DNA of 47,518 nucleotides from JBEKZD01 sp050013395 (GTDB lineage: Bacteria; Verrucomicrobiota; Verrucomicrobiia; Palsa-1439), in assembly GCA_050013395.1 (NCBI GenBank), contig JBEKFI010000005.1:1-47518 (forward strand), read 5' to 3'. Position 1 is the first letter of the stretch. Every line of letters begins with the position of its first letter. Made by a program: the position numbers and the translations under genes. This document shows positions 39,701 through 47,518 of the stretch, one piece after another. Below the pieces are notes generated by a model. That model worked only from the letters and a program-made list of their open reading frames with translations. It did no database searches and had not been told where the DNA came from.

Positions 39701-42690
39701 CGAGTTATCGGAATACCGGGCTTTGGCCCGGCACGACGTATTACTATCGGGTGCGTCCCTACAATTCTGGAGGCGACTGGGATCCTTCCAACGTAGCAAG
39801 TGCCGGCACGCCGGCTCAGTGCCTTACATCCATCGCCAAATGGGGCAATGGCCCAATGCCGCCGCCGAATCTGACCAATGTGGTGGCCATCGCCGCTGGT
39901 TCGTCCTTTTACGATCTGGCGTTGAAGAGCGATGGCACTGTCGTCGGCTGGGGCGGTCAGACCCCGCCTGCGGGACTGAGCAATGTGGTGGCCATCGCAG
40001 CCGGCTCTTCCCATGGTTTGGCGCTGAAGAGCGATGGCACTGTTGTCGGCTGGGGGAACCCACCCCCGGCAACGGTGCCGGCCGGACTGAGCAATGTGGT
40101 GGCCATCGCCGCCGGCTTCAGCCACAGTCTGGCGTTGAAGAGCGATGGCACTGTTGTCGGCTGGGGTATCAATTCCTACGGCCAGACGAATTGCCCGGCA
40201 GGACTGAGTAGCGTGGTGGCCATCGCGGCCGGCTATTACCACAATCTCGCACTGAAATGTGATGGCACTGTCGTCGGCTGGGGACGCAATGACTACGGCC
40301 AAGCCACTCCGCCAGCGGCCCTGCGCGCGGTGACGGCCATCGCGGCCGGCTACAACCACAGTCTGGCGCTAACCAGCTACGGCACTATCGTCGGGTGGGG
40401 TTCAATCAGTTACGGCAAAAGCACTCCCCCGGCAGGGCTGACCAGCGTGGTGGGCATCGGCGCCGGTTACAGTCACAGTCTGGCGCTGAAGAGCAACGGC
40501 ACGGTTGTCGCCTGGGGTGACAATTCCTACAGCCAGACGAATATCCCGGCCGGACTGAGCGGAGTGGTGGCCATCGCGGCCGGTCAGTACCACAGTTTGG
40601 CCATGTCATGCGCTCCCAGCGCCCCGTCGGCTCTGGGCGCGACCGCGGTCGCCGCGAGCCAGATCAATCTGGGTTGGACGGACAACTCCAAGAGCGAGGA
40701 CCGGTTTGGAATCGAGAGAGCAACTTCGTACACCGGGCCGTGGACTGAGATTGGCAGCGCGGACTTCAATGTCACGACGTATTCGGACACGGGAGTGGGT
40801 TGCGGTCACACGTACTTCTATCGCGTTCGCGCCTACAATGCCATGGGCGGGTCCCCTTACTCGAGCATTGCCTACACAGACACTTCGGCCGCTGACTCCG
40901 ATAGTGACGGCATGACGGACTGCTGGACGCTTCAGTACTTTGGTCATCCGACCGGCCAAGAATCGGACCACTCACGAGCGACCGACGATGCCGATGGCGA
41001 CGGGCTTACGAACCTTCAAGAATTTCAAGCCGGCACTGATCCGACCATTCCGGCGCCGGCGGCTCCATCAGGTCTGACTGCAACGGCGGTCTCGACAAAT
41101 CAGATTGACCTATCGTGGACAGACAATGCGAGCACCGAGGACGGTTTCAAGATTGATCGAGCGCCGGACGATGGTGGCAGGCCGGGCACTTGGACGCAGA
41201 TTGCTACCACGAGCTCGAATGTCACGACGTACAGCGACACGGGACTGGCGCCCAACAGGACCTACTGGTATCGCGTTGTGGCGTACAATGCGGGAGGTGA
41301 GTTGGGCAGCAACGAAGCGAATGCCACCACTCCTTGTGCGCCGTTCGACCCGACCATCATCACGACCCCGCCTTCCTCCCAAGTGGTGTGCCCAGGTGAG
41401 ACAGCCACGTTTTCGGTCGGCGCGATCGGGAGTTCGCTGACGTATCAATGGCGCAAGAACGGCATGGATCTCACCGACAGCGACGGCATCTCAGGTGCCA
41501 ATACCGCGACGCTAACGATCAGCAACGCCCTTCCGGGCTGGGGCGGAATCTGTGACACCGTGATGGGAACGGACGGGGCAGGGAAGGCGTTCGGCGACGT
41601 CGTTGCCGGGCAGACCTATGGCTACCAAGCCATCGGGTGCGTGATGTATGCCTACGGCGGCTACGTTAATCCGAGCGGGCTACTGTCCACGAACGGCTGT
41701 TCTACGCTGGACATCCCGGGCGTGGTCAGCGATGGCAACCCGCCGTTCATATGTCCCGGCCTTACGAATTGGTCCTTGGTGGGAAAGGTGGGGGATAACT
41801 GCATTCAACTTGGAAGGAGTGGCTGTTTTGTCGCTCCAGCGTCCGGCACGTTGACGTTGTATTGCAACGATCAAACCGGTCTACTGGGAGACAACGGCGG
41901 CTCTTGGAACGTTTGCGTTAGCCTTGGTTCGGAGGGCGTGTACGATGTTGTCGTGACCGGTGTGTGCGGGAGCCAGGTGTCATCGGGTGCCGTCCTCAAG
42001 GTAAACTCAACGCCGGGTTGCATGACGCTCGTCGCCACGTCGCCGCCGGACTACGGCTACACAATCGATTCCAACGTCACGGTGGCAGGAAAGGCGTCTG
42101 CAGGCGCAGGCTTGAATGGTGTCACGGTTAACTTGGTCGGCGCGACGAGCGCCGACGGCTTTACGAATTGGACGGCCAGCGTTTCGGGCCTGGCTGTTGG
42201 CACCAACACGCTGGTGGTGATCGCCACAGATCAAGCGGTGCCCGCACACACACTCACAAACGTCTCGCATGTCATCTACGCCAGCGGCGCGTACGATGGA
42301 AACGGAGACGCTCTGCCAGACGTTTGGCAGGTGCAGTACTTCGGCTCGGTTAACTCACTCAACGCCGCTCCAACTGCCGATCCGGACGGCGACGGCATGT
42401 CCAATCTGCAGGAGTATCTGGCTGGCACCGATCCAACCAACAGCCTCTCGGTGTTGCGCATCACTGCCATCGCACAAGAAGGCGACGATATGCGCGTGAC
42501 TTGGACGATGGGCAACGGCAAGACCAACGCGCTGCAAGCAACGGCAGGCGATGACGGCGGCGGTTTCACCAACACGTTCACCGACCTGTTTATCGTCACC
42601 AACACCGTCGGCACCGTGACCAACTATTTGGATGCGGGCGGCGCGACGAACTCCCCCGCCCGCTACTACCGTGTCCGTCTGGTACCGTAG
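36703..42690 (+). CDS. Giant secreted FN3/RCC1-propeller protein
   Basis: 1995 residues with a signal peptide (GRAILAGLGCLFILAAPARA). Order, by approximate residue: FN3 (33-125), RCC1 array of seven repeats (127-410), three FN3 (411-695), RCC1 array of seven (696-945), FN3 (946-1040), RCC1 array of seven (1041-1303), FN3 (1303-1396), calcium loops (DSDSDGMTD, DADGDGLTNLQEF; 1397-1450), FN3 (1452-1545), Ig domain split by a LecA-like domain (1546-1765), Ig-like (1766-1860), calcium loops (DGNGDALPD, DPDGDGMSNLQEY), and a short tail ending YYRVRLVP. The repeat unit is LALKSDGTVVGWG plus ATPPAGLSNVVAIAAG. Probably a surface or extracellular adhesin or scaffold; no catalytic motif is seen. Single gene, facing away from larB. 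Confidence 0.9.
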   Translation: MKTKEHRSSLGRAILAGLGCLFILAAPARAQTIPNAPTNLAATVVSANQINLSWTDVSTNEDGFKIERSTDGTNFTQIAQVLPNTTVYLNTGLWPATTYSYRVRAYNSGDDSDFSNVASASTPVLCAPTSVIGWGNNVFGQITPPPGLTNVVAIAAGEFHGLAVNEDHTVIGWGRNDLGQATPPAGLTGVVAIAAGGFFNASMTIGGHSLALKSDGTVVGWGNNANGQATPPAGLTGVVAISAGGFHSLALKSDGTVVGWGNNSYGQATTPAGLSNVVAIAAGGFHNLAVRSDGTVVGWGWNSFGYATPPAGATGVVAVAAGQDFSLVLKGNGTVLGWGNCPYGQCSPPSGLNGVVAIAAAAQHALALKSDGTVVAWGYDGYGQSTPPGGLTGLAAVACGEYFSLALQSALSAPSALTATAVSSNQINLSWTDNSDNEDGFKIERAPDNGGVPGTWAQIAVVSSNITAYGDTGLSENVKYWYRVRAFNAGRDSYYSNQASTTIPLPPAAPSNLTAVTANQINLSWTDNAYNEDGFKIERAPDNAGSPGAWALVATVAANVTNYNDTGLSPGTTYWYRVRAYNVSGDSDYSNQASAITPPLLTPSALIATAISTNQINLSWTDNSDNEDGFKIERAQDVAGNPVAWTQIATVGVNTATYNDTGLPANKKYWYRVRAYNAQGNSNYSNQASATTPALCPRLVVGWGNSSIAPPAGLEWVIAIAAGDFHALALKSDGTVVGWGNSYYATPPAGLSNVVAISAQYEHSLVLKSDGTVTNWGYGPPTPPAGLSNVIAIAAGSYHDLALKANGTVVSWGSAQTPPAGLSNVVAIAAGNYNGLALKSDGTVVSWGGSTPPGGLTNVVAIAAGSSQCLALKSNGTIVSWGGGPTPPAGLSNVVAISAGSYYCLALKSDGTVVGWGGPTPPAGLTRVVAIAAAGNYSGLALTMPCSFSAPSALTATAVSASQINLAWLDNSPDENGFKIERSTDGTNFTQIAQVLPNTTSYRNTGLWPGTTYYYRVRPYNSGGDWDPSNVASAGTPAQCLTSIAKWGNGPMPPPNLTNVVAIAAGSSFYDLALKSDGTVVGWGGQTPPAGLSNVVAIAAGSSHGLALKSDGTVVGWGNPPPATVPAGLSNVVAIAAGFSHSLALKSDGTVVGWGINSYGQTNCPAGLSSVVAIAAGYYHNLALKCDGTVVGWGRNDYGQATPPAALRAVTAIAAGYNHSLALTSYGTIVGWGSISYGKSTPPAGLTSVVGIGAGYSHSLALKSNGTVVAWGDNSYSQTNIPAGLSGVVAIAAGQYHSLAMSCAPSAPSALGATAVAASQINLGWTDNSKSEDRFGIERATSYTGPWTEIGSADFNVTTYSDTGVGCGHTYFYRVRAYNAMGGSPYSSIAYTDTSAADSDSDGMTDCWTLQYFGHPTGQESDHSRATDDADGDGLTNLQEFQAGTDPTIPAPAAPSGLTATAVSTNQIDLSWTDNASTEDGFKIDRAPDDGGRPGTWTQIATTSSNVTTYSDTGLAPNRTYWYRVVAYNAGGELGSNEANATTPCAPFDPTIITTPPSSQVVCPGETATFSVGAIGSSLTYQWRKNGMDLTDSDGISGANTATLTISNALPGWGGICDTVMGTDGAGKAFGDVVAGQTYGYQAIGCVMYAYGGYVNPSGLLSTNGCSTLDIPGVVSDGNPPFICPGLTNWSLVGKVGDNCIQLGRSGCFVAPASGTLTLYCNDQTGLLGDNGGSWNVCVSLGSEGVYDVVVTGVCGSQVSSGAVLKVNSTPGCMTLVATSPPDYGYTIDSNVTVAGKASAGAGLNGVTVNLVGATSADGFTNWTASVSGLAVGTNTLVVIATDQAVPAHTLTNVSHVIYASGAYDGNGDALPDVWQVQYFGSVNSLNAAPTADPDGDGMSNLQEYLAGTDPTNSLSVLRITAIAQEGDDMRVTWTMGNGKTNALQATAGDDGGGFTNTFTDLFIVTNTVGTVTNYLDAGGATNSPARYYRVRLVP
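37084..37930 (+). repeat. RCC1-type array 1, seven units
   Basis: Seven units of about 39-42 codons marked by VIGWG, VIGWG, VVGWG, VVGWG, VVGWG, VLGWG and VVAWG. Seven is the number needed to close a propeller. Confidence 0.85.
38790..39535 (+). repeat. RCC1-type array 2, seven units
   Basis: Units marked VVGWG, VVGWG, VTNWG, VVSWG, VVSWG, IVSWG and VVGWG; the units are shorter (about 33-36 codons) than in array 1. Confidence 0.85.
39825..40610 (+). repeat. RCC1-type array 3, seven units
   Basis: Units marked IAKWG, VVGWG (four times), IVGWG and VVAWG. Many units share GATGGCACTGTTGTCGGCTG at the DNA level, which points to recent expansion or gene conversion. Confidence 0.85.
41536..41935 (+). 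other. LecA-like domain nested in an Ig domain
   Basis: The Ig strand ATLTISNAL breaks off and resumes as GVYDVVVTGVCGS. Between them lies a separate unit with AGQTYGYQAIGC, LVGKVG, APASGTLTLYCND and DNGGSWNVCVSLG, typical of the PA-IL/LecA-like carbohydrate-binding fold. Reported as a sub-gene region. Confidence 0.6.
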
Positions 42691-42825
42691 TGGGGCAGGC
42701 GGGACGCGCTCCTCCGTCGCGTCCGTAACAATCGGGCAGCCACGACAGTCGCCGACGCGCCAAAGCCGCTATGGCGACGACACTCGTGTCGAAGCTCCCA
42801 CAATTCTTCGCCAGACGGCTCGGCA

Positions 42826-44442
42826 TCAGCCGAGTTCCTGTCCCGTGATCGCGTCGACGACTTTGAACTGCTCGAAGTGGAGCGATGGGTCGGCGCGGAA
42901 GCTGAGTTTGCCCGAGAGTTTCTTTTCCAGTTCGATGAGCAACGCCTCGTCCTCCGTCCGCAGGCGATTGAGCACTTCGGGGTGGACGTAGATGCGCAGG
43001 TGCGGTTGCTCGGTCTTGCCTTGCTCCTTGAGGCGGCGCAACACTTCGCTGATCTTGCGCTGGATCTCAACCGACATGGAGAGCGCGCTTTTGACCATGC
43101 CGCGACCCTTGCAATAGGGGCAGTCCTCGTACACCGCGCTGGCCATGCTTTCGCTGTGGCGTTGGCGTGTCATCTCCATCAATCCAAGCAGGGAGATCGG
43201 CAGGATGCGCGTCTTGGCCTTGTCGCGCTTTACGCCTTCGCGAACGCGCTGCGCCACCTTCTGCTGGTCGTTGCGGTGGCGCATATCGATGAAGTCGATG
43301 ACAATAAGGCCGCCGATGTTGCGCAAGCGAAGCTGACGGCAGATTTCCTCCGCCGCTTCGAGGTTGGTCTGGACGATGGTGGTCTCCAGGTCCTTCTGCG
43401 ATTTGTGGTGGCCCGTGTTGACGTCGACCGCCACCAACGCCTCGGTCTCGTCGATGCAGATGTAGCCGCCCGATCTGAGCCAGACCTGGCGGCGGAACGC
43501 GTTCTCGATTTGCTTCTCGACGTTGAACCGGGTGAAGATCGGCGCGGGTTCGTTGTAGAGTTTGACTTTACCGCGGGACAGACGGCTAATCTGGCCAATC
43601 ATGTTGCGGATACGCTCGTAAGCCTGTTCGTGGTCCACCACGATGCGGTCCACTTCCTCGGTGAGGAAATCGCGTACGGTGCGCTCGATGAGATCTGGCT
43701 CTTGAAAGACGCAGGATGGCGTCGGACCGTTCTTGATTTTCTCCTCGACCTGCTTCCATGTCTTGATGAGCAGTTCGAGATCGCGGATGAAGTAGCGTTT
43801 GCGCTGGCCTTCGCCGACGGTGCGCACGATGACGCCCATGCCTTCGGGGATGCGCAGCCGCTGCAGGATTTGTTTGAGGCGCTGGCGCTCCCTGTCATTC
43901 TCGATCTTGCGCGAGATGCCGCGTTGCGGGTTGAACGGCATCAGCACAAGGTAGCGGCCGGGAATGCTGATGTTGGTCGTGACGCGCGGGCCTTTTGTGC
44001 CGATCGGGCCTTTGACGACCTGCACGATGACTTCCGAGTTTGGCGGGTACAGTTTCGGGATGTCCTGCTGGGTGATTTTGCGCTGGGGTTTGCTCGCCGC
44101 AGCCTCAGGCATTTCCAGCAAATCAATGCGTTGATCGAGCGACTCGGGAATGATATCCCAGTAGTGCAAGAACGCGTTCTTCTCGAAACCGATGTCCACG
44201 AAGGCGGCCTTCAGGCCCGGCTCGAGATTTTTGATTTTGCCCTTGAAGATGCTGGCGACGATGTTCTTTTCGGTCGTGCGCTCGATGCTGAACTCTTCGA
44301 GTTGTCCTTCTTCCATCACGGCGACGCGGTTTTCCAGCGCCTCGGCGTTGACGATGATTTCCTTGGTGATTTTCCTTCGGCGACGGCCCGTCAGCAGTTC
44401 TTCACCCCTTTTCAGAATTTGTTTAATCGCTTCCACGGTCAA
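42826..44442 (-). CDS. rng: Ribonuclease G/E
   Basis: Endoribonuclease for rRNA and mRNA processing. The 538-residue product has an S1 domain (SIFKGKIKNLEPGLKAAFVD and following), the catalytic core with D340 (VAVDVNTGHH) and VIDFIDMRH, and the zinc-link CPYCKG. There is no long C-terminal scaffold, so RNase G-like. It overlaps rodA by 4 bases. rng next to rodA/mrdA is a common arrangement in many bacteria. Confidence 0.95.
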   Translation of the reverse strand: MTVEAIKQILKRGEELLTGRRRRKITKEIIVNAEALENRVAVMEEGQLEEFSIERTTEKNIVASIFKGKIKNLEPGLKAAFVDIGFEKNAFLHYWDIIPESLDQRIDLLEMPEAAASKPQRKITQQDIPKLYPPNSEVIVQVVKGPIGTKGPRVTTNISIPGRYLVLMPFNPQRGISRKIENDRERQRLKQILQRLRIPEGMGVIVRTVGEGQRKRYFIRDLELLIKTWKQVEEKIKNGPTPSCVFQEPDLIERTVRDFLTEEVDRIVVDHEQAYERIRNMIGQISRLSRGKVKLYNEPAPIFTRFNVEKQIENAFRRQVWLRSGGYICIDETEALVAVDVNTGHHKSQKDLETTIVQTNLEAAEEICRQLRLRNIGGLIVIDFIDMRHRNDQQKVAQRVREGVKRDKAKTRILPISLLGLMEMTRQRHSESMASAVYEDCPYCKGRGMVKSALSMSVEIQRKISEVLRRLKEQGKTEQPHLRIYVHPEVLNRLRTEDEALLIELEKKLSGKLSFRADPSLHFEQFKVVDAITGQELG

Positions 44443-45548
44443 TAGGCCCTCCTGTGAATCCAGACGTTTTGTAACAGCCCCAGGGCCGTCATGCTGGCCA
44501 GCACAAACGAGCCGCCGTAGCTGAGTAATGGCAGGGGCAGACCCGTGACCGGCATCAAGCCGATGGTCATACCCACGTTAATGAACGCATGAAAAAACAA
44601 CATGGCGACGACCCCCGTCGCCAACAACATGCCGAGGCGGTCGCGTGCGTTCGCCGCGATCCGCAGCCCGGAGAACAGAATCACTGCATACAGCCCCACC
44701 ACGCACGCGCTGCCAACGAATCCTTTTTCCTCGGCGATGACGCTGAACAAGAAGTCATTCGGCGTCACGGTGCGCGGCAAGTAACCCAACAAATTCTGTG
44801 TGCCCTGCAAATAACCTTTCCCACTCACTCCGCCTGAGCCCACCGCGATCAACGACTGATTTAGATTCCACCCATCGCCGAGTGGGTCACGGTTCGGATT
44901 CAGAAACACGGTGAGCCGGTCTTTCTGGTAGTCCTTCAGTTTCAACCATGCCAGCGGCGTAAGGGCCATCCCCAAAAGCGTCACCAGCAACAGATGTTTG
45001 ACTCTCACGCCTGCCACAAACATCAACCCAAAACAGATCGGCATCAACACCATTGCCGATCCCAGGTCCGGCTCGATCATGATCAGCACCAGCGGCAAAC
45101 CCACCAGACCGAGCGCGACCCAGACCGTACCCCATCTCCGCCGCAGTTGTGGGGTGCGGTGAAGGAGATAATACGACAACGCGAGCACAACCGCCAGCTT
45201 CGCGATTTCGGCTGGCTGAATACCAAAACTACCCCAACCGAGCCAACGCCGCGCCCCGTAAACTTTCGCCCCCGCTATCAGCACCAACACCAACAAACCC
45301 ACGGCCATCGCGTACCACACGGCCGCCCATTGGCAGAGCAGCCGGTAATCAATCAGCGCCGCCGCCACGTACACAATCACTCCGACCCCGAACCACACGA
45401 TCTGCATCCTGTAAAAATGCGGCATCGGCTCGCCCGGGCCGCGATAAGATGCGCTGTAGATGAAGAAAACGCTACCCACCGCCAGTGCTACCATCGCACC
45501 AAACAGCAGCCAGTCCATCCGCATAAGCGAATCGATGTAACGCTTCAT
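44439..45548 (-). CDS. rodA: Rod-shape peptidoglycan glycosyltransferase RodA
   Basis: SEDS-family glycosyltransferase of the elongasome. The 369-residue product has about ten membrane segments, and the SEDS regions PAEIAKLAVVLALSYYL, IEPDLGSAMVLMPICFGL, NQSLIAVGSGGVSGKGYLQG and MPVTGLPLPLLSYGGSFVLA. ATG 45548 (MKRYIDSLMRMDWLLFG) is the family start; the frame opens at 45629 in a repeat. Works with PBP2 encoded just upstream. Confidence 0.96.
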   Translation of the reverse strand: MKRYIDSLMRMDWLLFGAMVALAVGSVFFIYSASYRGPGEPMPHFYRMQIVWFGVGVIVYVAAALIDYRLLCQWAAVWYAMAVGLLVLVLIAGAKVYGARRWLGWGSFGIQPAEIAKLAVVLALSYYLLHRTPQLRRRWGTVWVALGLVGLPLVLIMIEPDLGSAMVLMPICFGLMFVAGVRVKHLLLVTLLGMALTPLAWLKLKDYQKDRLTVFLNPNRDPLGDGWNLNQSLIAVGSGGVSGKGYLQGTQNLLGYLPRTVTPNDFLFSVIAEEKGFVGSACVVGLYAVILFSGLRIAANARDRLGMLLATGVVAMLFFHAFINVGMTIGLMPVTGLPLPLLSYGGSFVLASMTALGLLQNVWIHRRAY

Positions 45549-45556
45549 GCCGTATT

Positions 45557-45636
45557 TTGGAGTGCTGCGGCTTGACGCAGCTTTGCCGTTTCTCGATGTA
45601 TCTCTGAAAGCGGTGTCAAGCCACCGCACTCCAAGT
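45557..45636. repeat. GGAGTGC-type inverted repeat between mrdA and rodA
   Basis: TTGGAGTGCTGCGGCTTGAC on the left and GTGTCAAGCCACCGCACTCC on the right. It fills the 90-base gap inside an operon. Confidence 0.88.
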
Positions 45637-45638
45637 TT

Positions 45639-47510
45639 TTAATCCGCATACACCGCGCCTCCAGCCACCGCTTCCATCTTCTTCTGGAAAATCCCCGCCA
45701 GAATCGCGCCGGCCACCGGCGCGGCCGTGTGGCCGCCGCTGTCGCCGTCTTCGATCAACACCGACAACGCCACCTGCGGATCATCGTGGGGCGCGAACCC
45801 GATGAACCACGCCCGCTTGATCCGGCCCTCACGCATTTGAAATTCGGCCGTACCCGTTTTACCGGCGACACTCAATCCTCTGACCGCCGCCCGATGGCCG
45901 GTGCCGTCCACGGATTGAATCGCGGCCAACATTGCTTGACGCACAAACTCGATGTTCTGCGGCGATTCGTGCAAACGGTTGCGGACTTCTGGATTCGTCT
46001 GACGCACGACTTGCCCGCCGTTTGCCTCAATGCGCTTGATCAGAAACGGTCGCCAAAGCGTGCCGCGATTGCCGAGCGCCGCCGCCATGCACGCCATCTG
46101 CAGCGGCGTTGCCAACAGGAAACTTTGGCCGATGGCCAGTTGCGCCGTGTCGCCATCCCACCAACGCTCGCCGCGCTGAACGCGTTTCCAGGCCGGTGTC
46201 GGCACAAGGCCGCTGAGATCGCGCCCCACGTCAACACCGGTTGGCTGACCGAGCCCGAGTTCGCCCGCCATTCGCGTAATCGCATCCACGCCCGTGGCGA
46301 TGCCCTTTTCATAGAAATAAATGTCGCAGGATTCCTTGATCGCGGAGAATGCATCGACGGCGCCGTGACCGCGCGTGTTCCAGCAGCGGAATGGGCGCGA
46401 CCAGTTGCCAATCTGGATCGCACCGTTGCAGACAATCGAGTCGCGTGGTGAAATGCTGCCCGCTTCCAGCCCGGCCAGCAACGTCACGGGCTTGAAGGCC
46501 GAGCCGGGCGCATAGCGCGCGCCGATGGCGCGGTTAAGCATCGGGCTGCGCGGATCGTTGATGACCGCGTTGACCGTCGCGGCGGGCACGCCGGGATTGA
46601 AAATGTTTGGATCAAAGGCGGGCGCGGATGCCATCGCCAGGATTTCGCCGTTGCGGGGATCGAGCACGACCGCCGCGCCGCGCAGTTCCTTTCCTGCAGA
46701 GAGTAGCGCGCGCTCAAGCGCCTCTTCCACAATCTTCTGGATCCGGGCGTCGAGCGTAAGTGTCACGCGGCCGCCAAGCTCGGCCGGTTTTCGTCCCACA
46801 TCGCCGACCTTCCGTCCAGCGGGATTCACGCGGATCGTGTAGCCGCCCGGCGCACCGCGCAAGAATTCATCGCAGGCACGCTCGACGCCCTGTCTGCCGA
46901 CGCTATCGGGCTGGTAGTAATAGAATCGCTCCATGTCCGCATCGTCGTTCTGATCCGCTTTGCCGATGTAGCCGAGCACGTGAGCGGCGAGTGAGCCGAG
47001 CGGATATTGACGCACGGGCGTCACGATCAAGTCTGCGCCGGGCAGGTTACTCGCGCGCTCCTCGAACGCCGCGACCATTTCGGGGCGCAGGTCTCGCCAG
47101 ACGGGCAGCGGCAGCGGGCGGCGTCTCTGATAATGAATTCGCACGTCGCGGTCGGCGAGCGTCACCGGCATATTCAATGCCTGACTGAGCGCGGCGAGAT
47201 TGGCCTCAGCGATCCTGACGATATCTTGTTTCTTCGACACCTGGCCGAGTTGATCAAGATAGAAGGCAATGTCGTAGCTGGGCCGGTTGTTGGCGAGCAC
47301 CACGCCGTTGCGATCGACGATCTCGCCCCGCGCCGATGGGATACGGATGCGCCGCAGCGATTGCGCCTGGTCGCGTCCGCCGTAATGCTCGGCGTTCATG
47401 ACCTGCACGCGCCATAAATCCGCCAGCAATATGAACAGCCCCAGCCCGATGATCACGCCGATCATCACCAGCCGTGGGTTGCTGTTTCGAAATGGAGCGC
47501 TGATGATCAT
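45639..47510 (-). CDS. mrdA: Penicillin-binding protein 2
   Basis: Elongasome transpeptidase. The 623-residue product has a cytoplasmic start and one membrane anchor (LVMIGVIIGLGLFILLADLW), a pedestal domain, and the transpeptidase motifs S337xxK (SAFKP), S394-C-D and K551-T-G (KTGTAEF). The middle motif SCD replaces the usual SxN, as in many PBP2s. Seven bases before the edge the sequence ATGA suggests overlap with an upstream gene, perhaps mreD, but none is visible. Forms the usual pair with RodA. Confidence 0.96.
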   Translation of the reverse strand: MIISAPFRNSNPRLVMIGVIIGLGLFILLADLWRVQVMNAEHYGGRDQAQSLRRIRIPSARGEIVDRNGVVLANNRPSYDIAFYLDQLGQVSKKQDIVRIAEANLAALSQALNMPVTLADRDVRIHYQRRRPLPLPVWRDLRPEMVAAFEERASNLPGADLIVTPVRQYPLGSLAAHVLGYIGKADQNDDADMERFYYYQPDSVGRQGVERACDEFLRGAPGGYTIRVNPAGRKVGDVGRKPAELGGRVTLTLDARIQKIVEEALERALLSAGKELRGAAVVLDPRNGEILAMASAPAFDPNIFNPGVPAATVNAVINDPRSPMLNRAIGARYAPGSAFKPVTLLAGLEAGSISPRDSIVCNGAIQIGNWSRPFRCWNTRGHGAVDAFSAIKESCDIYFYEKGIATGVDAITRMAGELGLGQPTGVDVGRDLSGLVPTPAWKRVQRGERWWDGDTAQLAIGQSFLLATPLQMACMAAALGNRGTLWRPFLIKRIEANGGQVVRQTNPEVRNRLHESPQNIEFVRQAMLAAIQSVDGTGHRAAVRGLSVAGKTGTAEFQMREGRIKRAWFIGFAPHDDPQVALSVLIEDGDSGGHTAAPVAGAILAGIFQKKMEAVAGGAVYAD

Positions 47511-47518
47511 GAGGCGCG

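Noticed and set aside
36703..42690. Giant gene as a chromosome-condensation regulator because of RCC1 repeats
   Set aside because: Signal peptide, FN3 and calcium loops show an extracellular protein; RCC1 here is only a fold.
42877..44445. 522-codon plus-strand frame opposite rng
   Set aside because: Rich in D, V, A and H as expected from the reverse of rng codons; no motif.

Overview
The window is a gene-dense, GC-rich bacterial chromosome segment, most likely from the Verrucomicrobiota (Pedosphaerales/Limisphaerales-type lineage). The reasons are the housekeeping gene types, a giant secreted FN3/RCC1 protein ending in DPDGDGMSNLQEY-type calcium loops and a YYRVRLVP tail (a style I associate with that phylum), and the very high density of short palindromic repeats. 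The assignment is inference. No rRNA, tRNA or CRISPR array was seen.

Layout. 1-3.7 kb (minus): rpoD (partial), dnaG, a CvpA-type gene and a secreted DUF1570-like protease. 3.8-7.9 kb (plus): ileS, a DksA/TraR-type zinc-finger gene and lspA. 7.9-9.5 kb: a PHP-family phosphatase divergent from an alpha/beta hydrolase with a near-perfect promoter. 9.5-11.3 kb: a transposon remnant, a small membrane protein and an intact Y1 (IS200/RAYT-type) transposase with 18-bp inverted ends. 11.3-22.6 kb (plus): uvrB, a broken second Y1 transposase embedded in REP repeats, nadC, an ankyrin protein, birA, coaX, trpA, a lipoprotein, manC, ruvX, truA, a small secreted protein, and a convergent KTSC gene. 22.9-25.6 kb (minus): an EamA transporter, a GNAT acetyltransferase and nadA. 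25.8-32 kb: an HtrA protease, nfo, an AsmA-like anchored protein, trmL, a Mn-type superoxide dismutase, a PGPGW membrane protein, a glycosyltransferase and a Trm112-like protein. 32-36.5 kb: larC and larB, separated by an accessory island (Phd antitoxin with a truncated toxin, a 5' remnant of a second larC, and two uncharacterised genes, one with a clear PD-(D/E)XK motif). 36.7-42.7 kb: one 1995-residue secreted protein with three seven-repeat RCC1 arrays, seven FN3 domains, an Ig domain apparently split by a LecA-like domain, and two calcium-loop segments. 42.8-47.5 kb (minus): rng, rodA and mrdA, a cell-shape cluster.

The main signal is the palindromic repeats. I count more than thirty, in at least eight families, many headed by GTAG as in REP sequences mobilised by RAYT transposases, and two such transposases are present. 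The repeats do not stay between genes. They are read in frame as extra peptide in IleS, UvrB, BirA, TrmL, LarC (twice), NadC and perhaps TruA. They supply the stop codon of coaX, manC, ruvX, larC, a PGPGW gene, the truncated toxin and one transposase. Their outer half looks like a promoter (TTGCCN, a 17-bp hairpin spacer, TACAAT) placed 6-9 bases before the starts of uvrB, trpA, the broken transposase and the KTSC gene, which suggests leaderless transcripts. This resembles the in-frame palindromic elements of Rickettsia, but with several unrelated families in one place.

Functionally, nadA and nadC belong to de novo NAD synthesis; mrdA, rodA and rng to cell elongation and RNA processing; larB and larC to the nickel-pincer cofactor; dnaG and rpoD to replication and transcription initiation.
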